This document shows, piece after piece, positions 6,864 to 15,128 of a DNA stretch of 36,456 nt; positions within the stretch are counted from its first letter, which is position 1; each line of letters starts with the position of its first letter. The notes under the pieces were generated by a model. That model searched no databases and was not told where the DNA came from. It saw only the letters and a list, made by a program, of their open reading frames with translations. The stretch is from Ruminococcus sp. (GTDB lineage Bacteria; Bacillota; Clostridia; Oscillospirales; Acutalibacteraceae): NCBI GenBank assembly GCA_017404145.1, contig JAFRCW010000020.1, positions 1 to 36,456 of the forward strand, read 5' to 3'. The translations under genes were made by a program, and so were the position numbers.

Positions 6864-8648
6864 TCAGTCGAAAATCAGCTTTTCGGCGACATTCAGCTGA
6901 GCAACGGTGATCTCATCGGTCAGCCAGCCTAAGAACACGCTTTTGCCGTCTTTCTTGAGATAGACGGCGGGAGCGCCGGAGTCCTTTACCGCGTCGCCGC
7001 TGATCGAGGGCAGCGTATCGGAGAAGGTGACGCTCTGTAAGGACGGGCAATTCTCGATCGCGCCGCTGTCAAGAGACATCACACAGCTCGGGAAGTTTAC
7101 GGTACTGACACTGTCGTTGTTCAAAAAACAATGCTCGGTGATCTCGGTAAGAGCGCCGCCGTTGTCGGGGATATCCACGTTCTCGTCAACGCCGACGTAG
7201 CTGAGCAGCTCGCTCTTATCCTCGCTGTAGGAGAACGCGGGTTTGAAGGAGGCAGTCATACGGATTTCACCGTCATAGGTCATACGAACCGCGGTATCAC
7301 CCTCATAAAAGCGGTGCGGTCTGTCAAGCAAATTCTCCGGCAGCCACTCGGGCGTATCGGAGCCTTTCAGATAGCCGTAGGTCTTATTATCGACCGATCT
7401 GGTCGCGATAAAGCCGTCAAAAACAAATCCGGTCTTCGAATAGATATTCTCGGGGATCACGATCTCGTCCTGATAAGCTACCAGCTCGGGAGGCAGATAG
7501 CCCTGTGCGCCTTCCTCGGCGCCGTATACAACGTTATAATGCTCTTTGATAAAGAACGGCGTGAGCGTCACGCTGCCGTTCCTGACAGTCTCGCTGACAT
7601 AGGATTCATCATCCTCCAGCGCGTAGTCATTCACATCCTGAGGATCCAGCCACTGCGCCTCATCGGAAAACGGCGTAAAGCCCAGTATCTTTTTGTCACA
7701 GCTTCTCTGCAGCGTCCATCCGGCGAAGAAATATCCGCTGCGGGTGAAAAGATTCTTAGAAAGCTTGGTATCCTCTCCGTAGTGAACGACAGTGTCCGCC
7801 ATTTCTCCCTCTCCCGCGCCTTTGTCATAATGCACGGTGTAAGTGATCTTCTTCTGCTCGGATAGCCCGAGACGGAAAATAAAGTTGCCGTAATAATGGA
7901 AGGTCGCATAGAAGTCAGTCCCCGAGTGGAAGATACTCTCGATCTCGTCGGAGTTATCCACCGCGATCGTATCGACATATGTACCGTCGAGCGAATAGAC
8001 AACGATGATATTGCCGCTGCCGCCGCTTTGGGCAAAATAGAGATAACTGCCGTCGCAGTCACAGCCCTGACGGGTGTAGCCGGTATCGACGCCCTTGTAC
8101 TCTTTGACAACATTGAATTCTTTATCCAAGCAGGCAAAATCATAGCCGCCGGAAATACCGACGAAGTAGCAGTCAAGCTGAGCGCAGTAAGCGATCGAAT
8201 AGATATCGAGCTTAATCTTGACGTTGCCGGTAGGAGTAAAGGTGTCGGGATCAATCAGGGTAATGATATCATAGTCGGGCGCGTTGTTCGCCACCGCGAT
8301 AAGATGCTCTTTGGTATTATAGGTCATATCGTTGGCGTGACCCAGTCCCGAGATCCTGTCGCTGCTGTCCACACACACAAAGCTGTTCAGATCATACTTG
8401 AGCAGCGTGGTATATCCGTTCTGCACTGCGACATAGGCATATTCGCCGTCCGAACAGGAGCCCTGCGCGGTCGCGTACTCCGTCAGAGAAGCATCCTCTT
8501 CGATATGATCCTTCACCGCCAGCTGTTCGGCGGTATCAAAGAAGCTCTCCGCGGCATAGGTCAAAGGAGCCGCCGCGGCAAACAAAGACAAAATAACAGC
8601 GAAGGACAATACCGACGCTATCCATTTTGAAAATGAAGTTTTCAGCAT
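6864..8648 (-). CDS. Secreted beta-propeller / InlB-repeat / leucine-rich repeat protein
   Basis: A 594-residue exported protein. Residues 1-33 are a signal peptide ending AAAPLTYAAE. Residues about 45-265 are repetitive beta-strand sequence with D-G-Y/T patterns (GSCSDGEYAYVAVQ, CDCDGSYLYFAQ) resembling a beta-propeller. Two InlB B-repeat (Listeria-Bacteroides type) units follow, around YTVHYDKGAGEGE...GYFFAGWTL and YNVVYGAEEGAQG...GFVFDGFIA. The C terminus (about 495-594) looks like a BspA-type leucine-rich segment (ITEHCFLNNDSVSTVNFPS). GGAGG precedes the ATG. It sits directly downstream of the amylases but has its own promoter, and no dockerin, sortase signal or membrane anchor is visible. 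A role in substrate or surface binding is inference. Confidence 0.85.
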   Translation of the reverse strand: MLKTSFSKWIASVLSFAVILSLFAAAAPLTYAAESFFDTAEQLAVKDHIEEDASLTEYATAQGSCSDGEYAYVAVQNGYTTLLKYDLNSFVCVDSSDRISGLGHANDMTYNTKEHLIAVANNAPDYDIITLIDPDTFTPTGNVKIKLDIYSIAYCAQLDCYFVGISGGYDFACLDKEFNVVKEYKGVDTGYTRQGCDCDGSYLYFAQSGGSGNIIVVYSLDGTYVDTIAVDNSDEIESIFHSGTDFYATFHYYGNFIFRLGLSEQKKITYTVHYDKGAGEGEMADTVVHYGEDTKLSKNLFTRSGYFFAGWTLQRSCDKKILGFTPFSDEAQWLDPQDVNDYALEDDESYVSETVRNGSVTLTPFFIKEHYNVVYGAEEGAQGYLPPELVAYQDEIVIPENIYSKTGFVFDGFIATRSVDNKTYGYLKGSDTPEWLPENLLDRPHRFYEGDTAVRMTYDGEIRMTASFKPAFSYSEDKSELLSYVGVDENVDIPDNGGALTEITEHCFLNNDSVSTVNFPSCVMSLDSGAIENCPSLQSVTFSDTLPSISGDAVKDSGAPAVYLKKDGKSVFLGWLTDEITVAQLNVAEKLIFD

Positions 8649-8682
8649 ATCATCCTCCGTAAAAGTTACAACTCTGATAACA

Positions 8683-8711
8683 ATATTATAGTATCGTTAC
8701 CGATATGTCAA
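8683..8711 (-). promoter_or_regulatory. Promoter for the 6864-8648 gene
   Basis: On the minus strand a perfect TTGACA (8706-8711) is followed after 17 bases by TAATAT (8683-8688); a TATAAT also overlaps at 8685-8690 with 15-base spacing. It lies 35 bases before the ATG. Confidence 0.6.
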
Positions 8712-8775
8712 CCGTTTTTGGGAATAATTTACAAAATCATTCATTTGTTCATCATTTGTTTATGTTTGAATACAC

Positions 8776-8800
8776 AAAAGGGAGGGCATCCGCCCTCCCC
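8776..8800 (-). terminator. Terminator after amylase 1
   Basis: On the minus strand GGGAGGGC and GCCCTCCC (8780-8787 and 8792-8799) pair perfectly around a four-base loop and are followed by TTTT. It lies 18 bases past the amylase stop. Confidence 0.8.
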
Positions 8801-8817
8801 TATGTAATATCGTATAA

Positions 8818-11358
8818 TCAGTATTGTGCGATACTTCCGATCTCTCTAGTATTGCTGACTTCCAGAAGCGCCAAATACTTCTGGATCACTGTCGCGTCGG
8901 TAATATTCAGAATATCGTTATCAAGAAGCACTTTGCCGCGGATTTCAAGTCTGTCTAAATCAATCAGCATAGCAAGCTGTTTCTGGATGGCGGTAGCATC
9001 CAGCACACTGATCTCACCGTCGTTATCCGCGTCGCCGATAAGATAGGTCTCGGGAGCTTCAGTCTCAGGCGCTTCTGTCTCGGGAGCGTCGGTCTGAGGC
9101 TCTGTCTCAGGCGCGCTTGTTACGGGAGCAGCGGTAGGAGCCTCGGTAGGCGCTTCGGTGATATCGCCTTTTCTGGAAAGATAAAAATACGGAGAGGTCC
9201 AGTCGGAATTACCGTTGCCGTTGGGACGGAAATAGACGTTATAGGTACCGTCCTGACTCACAACAAAATTGTTTCCGGTGCCGGAAGGATACCAAGTACT
9301 GCCTTTCTTTGCTTTGAATTCATCATTCTTATGCAGCGTTACTCCCAGCAGTTTATACTCGTTGGTGGAAGAGTCTTTGAGAGTAAACTCATAAGCGGAT
9401 GACTCGGTCCAGCTGTTGAAAGATCCGACAAGGAAGTATCCGGATCCGGGAGCAGAGGTTTCGGGAGTCTCTGTATCGGGAGCGGAAGTCACTACCTGAG
9501 TCGCGGGAGTCTCTGTGTCGGGAGCTTCGGTAGACGCCGAGGTCGGCTCTACATAATCGGCATAGGACAGCGACAGCGTCCCGTTTGTATTCTCTTTCAG
9601 GGTGAAGGTTACCTTCTTGTTGGCGGGAACCTTCATCTTTTCCGACGCTCCGGTACCGGTATTATACAGCGTAGACTCTGTTCCGGAAGAAACGTAATTC
9701 TGGAACATATACCAGTTAGCGTTGTTCTCCTGCTTTACCGCAACATAAGAATCAGCGGTAAAGGTGGCGGTGAGAGTACCGTCGGAGCCAGCCGCGAACT
9801 TGTAGGATCCCATATTCGTATAATCATCCTCACAGGCATAATTGGCGCCGTTGATATATCCGAATAAATAGTAGGTTCTGGAGAGAGAACCGTCCGCAGT
9901 AGTGGCGATCGTCTCTGTAGATGATCCGGAGGGATTATAGACAACCGCTACGCCGGTGGAGCCTACGGTACCGCTGATGGTGCCGTTTGATACGGTAAAG
10001 GTGTTGCCGGTGATCTGATCCTTGTAGGTGCCGGACGCGATGGTATGAGCCGTCAGGCTGACGGAGCCGGAACCGTCGAGCTTAGAGATCACCACGCCGC
10101 CTGTGCCGCGCTCGTTATAGGCGACCTTGCCGGAGGTCGCAAGATACTCACTCTTGCCGCGGAAATAGTTTTTGAACTTATTGACTTCACTGACCGCAGT
10201 GGATTTCCAAGTCGTGTCATTCGTCGCGTTTGTCACATACTCGGAACCGGGACGCGCGAAATACAGCGCTGTCGCATCCGCTCTGGACGCGATGATCGCC
10301 CAAGCGCGGACAACGCTGGTGTTACCGACCGAGCTGGTCTGGGTGCCGCCGTAACCGGTACCGCTGTAATAGGAATCGTGCGACTCGACCCAAAGGACGT
10401 TTTTGCTCGCTGATCTGTTGTTCTTATAATTGACAGCTGCTACTCTGGACGCGTCCTGACCCTGAACGCCGCCTAAGGCTTCCATACCGATGTTCGGCTC
10501 TGTTACATGACCGATGTACCAGATATAGTCATCCAGAACGTTATCTCCGCCCCATGCGTCATAGTATACTTCGCCGTAGCTGAACAGCGTCTTGCCTTTG
10601 CTGCTCGCATAAGTATTTGCTTCACCGATGGTGTTCGCCCAGAACATAGACTTGTAAGCATCGTTATCTCTCGGTGTTTCGATATTCTGCGCCGCGTCAA
10701 AGCGGAAGCCGTCTACACCGCAGTCGATCGCTTCCTTGAGCATACCCAGTACCATAGACTGAACCTTGGAATTGCTTGTGTTCAGGTCGGGCAGATTGGA
10801 GTTATCGTGCATAACCATATCATAACGGTCGGAACCGCTCAAAGCAGTGCCGGTGTTATGCCAGCAGGATTCATCTTTCAGCAAAGTTTCGTTGATCTCT
10901 CCGGATCTGCCGTTATAGCTGCCGTGAGAGCCGGGATTAGCCATATGGTTCGCTACGACGTCCGCGATGATCTTGATGCCCTTTTCATGGGCGGTTTCGC
11001 ACAGAGACGTCAGCTCCGCCTTGGTGCCGAGCCAGTTGTTGCCGTCGGCGACACAAAAATCAACAGGCTGATAAAAATGCCACCAGACGTTGCCTTTTGT
11101 AGAATCATAAACATTATAATCCTTCGGCGGCTGGATACACGATGTCTGTACCGCTGTATAACCCGCGGCTTTGATGTCGTCCAGGTTCGCCTTGATGGTA
11201 TTATAGGACCAGCACATACAGTGGAGCATATTGCCGCCCTCGACCGGCGTCGAAGTCTGCGCGTACTGAGACGCCGCCGCAGAATGAATGGTGCCCACCG
11301 CGAACAGCGAAACCATCAATGCTGCCGCGAGAATCACTGCTAAAAATCGTTTCTTCAT
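8818..11358 (-). CDS. Secreted GH13 alpha-amylase with two binding-like modules and a dockerin (amylase 1)
   Basis: An 846-residue extracellular enzyme predicted to cleave internal alpha-1,4 bonds of starch. Signal peptide about 1-30. The catalytic domain (about 40-400) resembles GH13 subfamily 28 (Bacillus AmyE type): DVVANH, nucleophile Asp221 in GFRFDAA, acid/base Glu263 in YGEV, Asp328 in WVESHD. A beta domain follows to about 478. Module 1 (495-602, YYLFGYINGANYACEDDY) and module 2 (640-730, GYFLVGSFNSW) look like starch-binding beta-sandwiches, separated by Thr/Pro/Glu linkers. A dockerin occupies about 774-835, with a full first calcium loop (DADNDGEISVLD) and a degenerate second. The second ATG (11356-11358) is chosen because its AGAGGA spacing equals that of amylase 2. 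Usual +1/+2 residues Lys-His after the nucleophile are Gln-Asn here. Confidence 0.95.
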   Translation of the reverse strand: MKKRFLAVILAAALMVSLFAVGTIHSAAASQYAQTSTPVEGGNMLHCMCWSYNTIKANLDDIKAAGYTAVQTSCIQPPKDYNVYDSTKGNVWWHFYQPVDFCVADGNNWLGTKAELTSLCETAHEKGIKIIADVVANHMANPGSHGSYNGRSGEINETLLKDESCWHNTGTALSGSDRYDMVMHDNSNLPDLNTSNSKVQSMVLGMLKEAIDCGVDGFRFDAAQNIETPRDNDAYKSMFWANTIGEANTYASSKGKTLFSYGEVYYDAWGGDNVLDDYIWYIGHVTEPNIGMEALGGVQGQDASRVAAVNYKNNRSASKNVLWVESHDSYYSGTGYGGTQTSSVGNTSVVRAWAIIASRADATALYFARPGSEYVTNATNDTTWKSTAVSEVNKFKNYFRGKSEYLATSGKVAYNERGTGGVVISKLDGSGSVSLTAHTIASGTYKDQITGNTFTVSNGTISGTVGSTGVAVVYNPSGSSTETIATTADGSLSRTYYLFGYINGANYACEDDYTNMGSYKFAAGSDGTLTATFTADSYVAVKQENNANWYMFQNYVSSGTESTLYNTGTGASEKMKVPANKKVTFTLKENTNGTLSLSYADYVEPTSASTEAPDTETPATQVVTSAPDTETPETSAPGSGYFLVGSFNSWTESSAYEFTLKDSSTNEYKLLGVTLHKNDEFKAKKGSTWYPSGTGNNFVVSQDGTYNVYFRPNGNGNSDWTSPYFYLSRKGDITEAPTEAPTAAPVTSAPETEPQTDAPETEAPETEAPETYLIGDADNDGEISVLDATAIQKQLAMLIDLDRLEIRGKVLLDNDILNITDATVIQKYLALLEVSNTREIGSIAQY

Positions 11359-11414
11359 CATAATCCTCTTTTCTTGATTTTGCGAAAGATTACAAAAGTA
11401 TTACATACAGTTAT

Positions 11415-11482
11415 ATAATAGTCTTTTTCGTACTTTTTCACAAGTCTTTTCGGTGTAAAAATTCAAAGACGTTTTTTGTATA
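11415..11482 (-). promoter_or_regulatory. Amylase 1 promoter with conserved upstream block
   Basis: On the minus strand TTGTGA (11438-11443) and TATTAT (11415-11420) are spaced by 17 bases. The 45-base block 11438-11482 aligns without gaps to the block upstream of amylase 2 (13761-13805), with 36 identical positions, and includes the -35. The block may be an upstream promoter element or a regulator site. Confidence 0.65.
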
Positions 11483-11520
11483 TTTTGATTAGTTGTCGAG
11501 ATACTCCATACTTTATCCGT

Positions 11521-11550
11521 AAAAAACCGGGAGGACGTCTGCCCTCCCGG
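11521..11550 (-). terminator. Terminator after amylase 2
   Basis: On the minus strand CCGGGAGG and CCTCCCGG (11543-11550 and 11527-11534) pair perfectly around an eight-base loop and are followed by six T. It separates the two amylase genes. Confidence 0.85.
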
Positions 11551-11564
11551 AATCTGTTATATTG

Positions 11565-13682
11565 TTATGAATAAGATTCGACAGCCCCGATGGTTTTTGT
11601 GTTGCTGACTTGAATATTTGCCAGATACTTCTGGATCACCGTCGCGTCGGTAACATTCAAGGGATCGTCTTCAATGATTACCTTACCGCGTATCTCGATT
11701 TTATCGTAAGTCATCAGGCTCGCGAGATGCTTCTGGATCGCGGTCGCGTCCAGCACCGAAATATCTCCGTCGCCGTCCGCGTCGCCGACGAGATAGGTAC
11801 CGACAGCTATCGTCTCAGGCTGAGTCTCGGGAGCTTCGGTAGGCGGATCGGTCGGCTCAACAACTTCCGCATATGACAAAGTCAGAGAACCGTCGGCATT
11901 TTCTTTCAAGGTAAAGGTCACCTCTTTATTGCCCGGGACCGGCAGTTTATTGGGTGATGTGAGAATGCCGGTGCTGTAAAGGTTTGCCGAGACAGCGTTA
12001 TCACCCGGATAGTCATCTGTCATAAACCAATCGGCGTTATCCTCCAGCTTTACGGCAACATACGATTTTTGATCAAAAGTAGTGGTAAGAGTGCCGTCGG
12101 AGCCCGCCGCGAACACATAATCGCCCATATTGGTGTAGTCATCCTCGCAGGCGTAATTCGCTCCGTTGATCCAGCCGAAGAGGTAGTAGGTCTTGGAGAG
12201 GGTACCTTCGGGATACTGGGTCTGAGGCGCCTCGGTGCCGGGGGCGGTCGTTTCATCGGATCCGGTCACGTTATAAACCACCGCTACGCCGGTGGAACCT
12301 ACGGTACCGGTGATCTTGCCGCCGGATACGGTGAAGGTATTGCCGGTGATCTGATCCTCATAGGTACCCGCCGCCATACGCTTGGCGGTAAGACTGACAT
12401 CTCCCGCGCCGTCGAGCTTAGAAATCACAACGCCCGAGGTGCCGCGTTCGTTATAAGCGACATTCCCCGAAGAGGAGAGAGATTCGGACTGACCGTTGAA
12501 ATAGTTCTTGAACTTGTTGATTTCGGCAACCGCTGTCGACTTCCAAGTCGTATCGGCAGAAGCGGTTCCCATCGTAGAGGCGGGACGCGCCAAAAACAGA
12601 GAAGTGGATTCGCTTCTGGAGCCGACGATCGCCCATGTTTTTATGATCACCTCATCGGATACATTCTTGGTAGAAGCAAGTCCGCCGGTGCCGGATTCTC
12701 CGAGATAAGTATCGTGCGATTCCGCCCAAAGCACGTTATACTTAGCGGCGGAGTTGTTATTGTACGATGCGCTCGCCAGCTTGGAAGCATTGCCGTTATA
12801 AGCGTAATAGATCGCCTTGTCGCCGGTGGTGGGATCGGTCGTATGGATATACTTGTGATAGGCGGCAGCCGTACCCCAAGGATCGCCGAACACCTCGCCG
12901 TAGGCAAAGATATTCTCGCCGTATTCCTTGGCTCCGCCGACGACTGTACTCCAGAAGGATGAGGAGAAATCCGTTCCGTTATAAGAGCTCTCCGCATCGG
13001 TCTCGATATGCATCGCCGCGTCAAAGCGGAAGCCGTCTACGCCCAAGTCAATACATTCCTTCAGCAGATCCAGATAGCGCTGCTGAACATAAGCGCTGCC
13101 GGTATTCAGATCGGGCATATGCAGCAGATATCCCTGCGTCTGATAATAGCGGTTGTTGGAATTTTGATCGAAACCGCCCTGATGCCAATAGTCCGCATTA
13201 TTCTTCAGTTCGGATTCAACGGAACCATGGATCCTGTCAGAGAGAGAGCCGGTGTCCTGCTTACACGCCATATGGTTCGCGACGATATCTACGATCACCT
13301 TGATGCCGTACTTTTCCGCCTCGGTACAAAGCGACTGCAGCTGCGCCTTGGTACCGAGCCAGGATCTTCCGTTCGCTATGGAAATACCGATCGGCTGGTA
13401 CAGCTTCCACCACTGTCCCGATGTGTCGGTCCACGAAGCGTTGTAGTCCTTGGGAGGCTGAACCGGAGAGGTCTGTACCGCGGTATATCCCGCGTCACGG
13501 ATGTCTTTCAGATTCGCCTTGATGTTGTTGTATGACCAGTCAAAACAGTGGAGAATCGCGCCGCCCTCCACCGTCGTCTGGGCGTACTGCGAAGAAGCCG
13601 CAGAGGAGCTGAATGTTCCTGCCGCAAAGAGCGCTGTCAGGATTGCCGCCGTAAGAATCACGGCAAGTATTCTTTTTTTCAT
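11565..13682 (-). CDS. Secreted GH13 alpha-amylase with one binding-like module and a dockerin (amylase 2)
   Basis: A 705-residue paralogue of amylase 1. Signal peptide about 1-30 (MKKRILAVILTAAILTALFA). The GH13 subfamily 28-like catalytic domain carries DIVANH, nucleophile Asp221 in GFRFDAAMHIE, acid/base Glu263 in YGEVFGD and Asp324 in WAESHDTY. One module (about 500-620, YYLFGWINGANYACEDDY) matches module 1 of amylase 1; module 2 is missing. A short Pro/Thr/Glu linker leads to the dockerin, whose first loop is DADGDGDISVLD and whose second (EDDPLNVTD) is degenerate. The ATG at 13680-13682 follows AGAGGA by five bases; an upstream in-frame extension of 17 codons lacks a ribosome binding site and runs into the leader. 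Dockerin docking to a cohesin, as in the R. bromii amylosome, is inferred. Confidence 0.95.
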   Translation of the reverse strand: MKKRILAVILTAAILTALFAAGTFSSSAASSQYAQTTVEGGAILHCFDWSYNNIKANLKDIRDAGYTAVQTSPVQPPKDYNASWTDTSGQWWKLYQPIGISIANGRSWLGTKAQLQSLCTEAEKYGIKVIVDIVANHMACKQDTGSLSDRIHGSVESELKNNADYWHQGGFDQNSNNRYYQTQGYLLHMPDLNTGSAYVQQRYLDLLKECIDLGVDGFRFDAAMHIETDAESSYNGTDFSSSFWSTVVGGAKEYGENIFAYGEVFGDPWGTAAAYHKYIHTTDPTTGDKAIYYAYNGNASKLASASYNNNSAAKYNVLWAESHDTYLGESGTGGLASTKNVSDEVIIKTWAIVGSRSESTSLFLARPASTMGTASADTTWKSTAVAEINKFKNYFNGQSESLSSSGNVAYNERGTSGVVISKLDGAGDVSLTAKRMAAGTYEDQITGNTFTVSGGKITGTVGSTGVAVVYNVTGSDETTAPGTEAPQTQYPEGTLSKTYYLFGWINGANYACEDDYTNMGDYVFAAGSDGTLTTTFDQKSYVAVKLEDNADWFMTDDYPGDNAVSANLYSTGILTSPNKLPVPGNKEVTFTLKENADGSLTLSYAEVVEPTDPPTEAPETQPETIAVGTYLVGDADGDGDISVLDATAIQKHLASLMTYDKIEIRGKVIIEDDPLNVTDATVIQKYLANIQVSNTKTIGAVESYS

Positions 13683-13737
13683 ATTAATCCTCTTTTCATA
13701 TGTTATTGGGAGTAATAAAGGGATTGTGCGCAATTAT

Positions 13738-13805
13738 ATGATACCTGTTTTTCAGAGTTATCACAAGCCTTTTGTATGTAAAAAATCAAAGCTTGTTTTT
13801 GTATA
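13738..13805 (-). promoter_or_regulatory. Amylase 2 promoter with conserved upstream block
   Basis: On the minus strand TTGTGA (13761-13766) and TATCAT (13738-13743) are 17 bases apart. The block 13761-13805 matches the amylase 1 upstream block at 36 of 45 positions, including TATACAAAAA at its upstream end and CTTGTGA at the -35. The leader between here and the ATG is about 55 bases. Confidence 0.65.
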
Positions 13806-13862
13806 ATCTGATAGATAATTTCTTTAAAAGAATTGAGAAGAAAATTGAGAAGAAAATAATGG

Positions 13863-13891
13863 TTGCGAAACACGACGGAATATGCTATATT
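13863..13891 (+). promoter_or_regulatory. Promoter for the sigma-like/nitroreductase fusion
   Basis: TTGCGA (13863-13868) and TATATT (13886-13891, preceded by TGC) are 17 bases apart, 36 bases before the ATG at 13928. Confidence 0.6.
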
Positions 13892-13927
13892 TTAAGGTGA
13901 AAAATCCGAAATCCGGAGATGAAAGCT

Positions 13928-15052
13928 ATGACCAAACAGGAAATCACAATGGTGATCAACGCGAAAAAAGGAAAGAAAAACGCTTTTGAAAAACTCTGTG
14001 AGACCTACCGCTGCGGACTGAGCAATCTGATCGTAAACGCGACCGGCGACAAGTCCCGCTGTGACGAGATCCTCAGCGCCGTCTTCCAACAGGCAAAGGA
14101 GAATCTTCCCGGGCTCTCCAATCCCGCGGACTTTGAACCGATGGTCGTCAATCTCGTGCTGGCACAGTGCGGTCACGACTACACGCAGAGCGTTCCTACC
14201 ACCATCCAGTCGGACGCTTCGTTCAGCGCATCTCACCCGCAGGAGGAATTCGATCCCGATAAAGCCACTTATGACTACCGTTCATCCGTATATGCGCCCG
14301 AGTTCTCTTCTATCGAGCCCGACGCGGAGTTCGACGGATTTATGACGTTCTTTGAAACCGGCAGGCTGATCCCGCCGACAGCCGAAGAAACAGCGGCGAT
14401 CCCGGAGGAAAGCATCGTCAGAACACAGGTGTTCGCAACGGATGAAGAAACTGCTCCCAAAACGCTTCTCATAGATGGATCCCACGCAGAAGAAGAAGAA
14501 GAAGAAGATATTCTTCCCGAGTTCAAAAAGCCGACTTGTGAAACGCTGGAGATGATCAAATCCCGCAGAAGCGTCAAAAGCTTTTCCGACAAGCCCGTTC
14601 CGAAGAAGATCATCGACGCGGTGATCGAAGCGGGACTCTACGCCCCCAGCGGAATGGGAAAGCAGTCCCCTATCATCGTAGCCGTGACAGAACAAAAGAC
14701 GCGCGATCGTCTCTCTCAGCTCAACAGCCGCTATATCGGCGCGGATATCGATCCCTTCTACGGCGCGCCCGCGGTGCTGGTGGTGCTGGCGGACAGGAAT
14801 GTTCCCACCTACCTTTACGACGGCAGCCTTACCATGGGCAATATGCTCCTTGCCGCTCATGCGCTGGGAATCGGCGGATGCTGGATTCACAGGGCGAAGC
14901 AGGTATTTGACTCTCCCGAGGGAAAAGAGATCCTCAAAAGCCTCGGTATTGAGGGCGACTATGAGGGCATCGGCGACTGTGTTCTCGGCTATCCCGCGGA
15001 CGATCCCAAGCCCGCGGCAGAAAGAAAGCCGAACAGAGTGTATTATATTTGA
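13928..15052 (+). CDS. Fusion of a sigma-70 region 2-like domain and a nitroreductase
   Basis: A 374-residue protein with two unlike halves. Residues about 1-85 read like region 2 of an ECF sigma factor: NAFEKLCETYRCGLSNLIVN, then GDKSRCDEILSAVFQQAKEN, then NPADFEPMVVNLVLAQC. An acidic, Pro/Thr-rich linker (about 90-200, with seven acidic residues in a row at 188-194) follows. Residues 206-374 are a nitroreductase-fold flavoenzyme: SRRSVKSFSDKPV (FMN phosphate contacts), YAPSGMGKQSP, the YGAPAVLVV strand, and DGSLTMGNMLLAAHALGIGGCWI. There is no region 4, so it is unlikely to act as a complete sigma factor. GGAG lies nine bases before the ATG at 13928; a more upstream ATG overlaps that site. 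It is monocistronic and divergent from the amylases. Redox substrate unknown. Confidence 0.85.
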   Translation: MTKQEITMVINAKKGKKNAFEKLCETYRCGLSNLIVNATGDKSRCDEILSAVFQQAKENLPGLSNPADFEPMVVNLVLAQCGHDYTQSVPTTIQSDASFSASHPQEEFDPDKATYDYRSSVYAPEFSSIEPDAEFDGFMTFFETGRLIPPTAEETAAIPEESIVRTQVFATDEETAPKTLLIDGSHAEEEEEEDILPEFKKPTCETLEMIKSRRSVKSFSDKPVPKKIIDAVIEAGLYAPSGMGKQSPIIVAVTEQKTRDRLSQLNSRYIGADIDPFYGAPAVLVVLADRNVPTYLYDGSLTMGNMLLAAHALGIGGCWIHRAKQVFDSPEGKEILKSLGIEGDYEGIGDCVLGYPADDPKPAAERKPNRVYYI

Positions 15053-15069
15053 TTTGGAAAAATTTCAAC

Positions 15070-15104
15070 AGCAAAGCCTTCCCCTTGTGAGGGAAGGCTT
15101 TGCT
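15070..15104. terminator. Long perfect hairpin between convergent genes
   Basis: AGCAAAGCCTTCCC (15070-15083) and its exact complement (15091-15104) enclose a seven-base loop. It sits between the convergent stops at 15052 and 15129 and probably ends transcription from both sides, though the flanking T runs are short. It may also be a dispersed palindromic repeat. Confidence 0.65.
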
Positions 15105-15128
15105 GCTTCTATATACAGCACTGTCGGC

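Noticed and set aside
13928..14190. A complete sigma factor at the N terminus of the nitroreductase fusion
   Set aside because: Only the region 2 pattern is visible; there is no helix-turn-helix region 4, so calling it a sigma factor would overstate the evidence.
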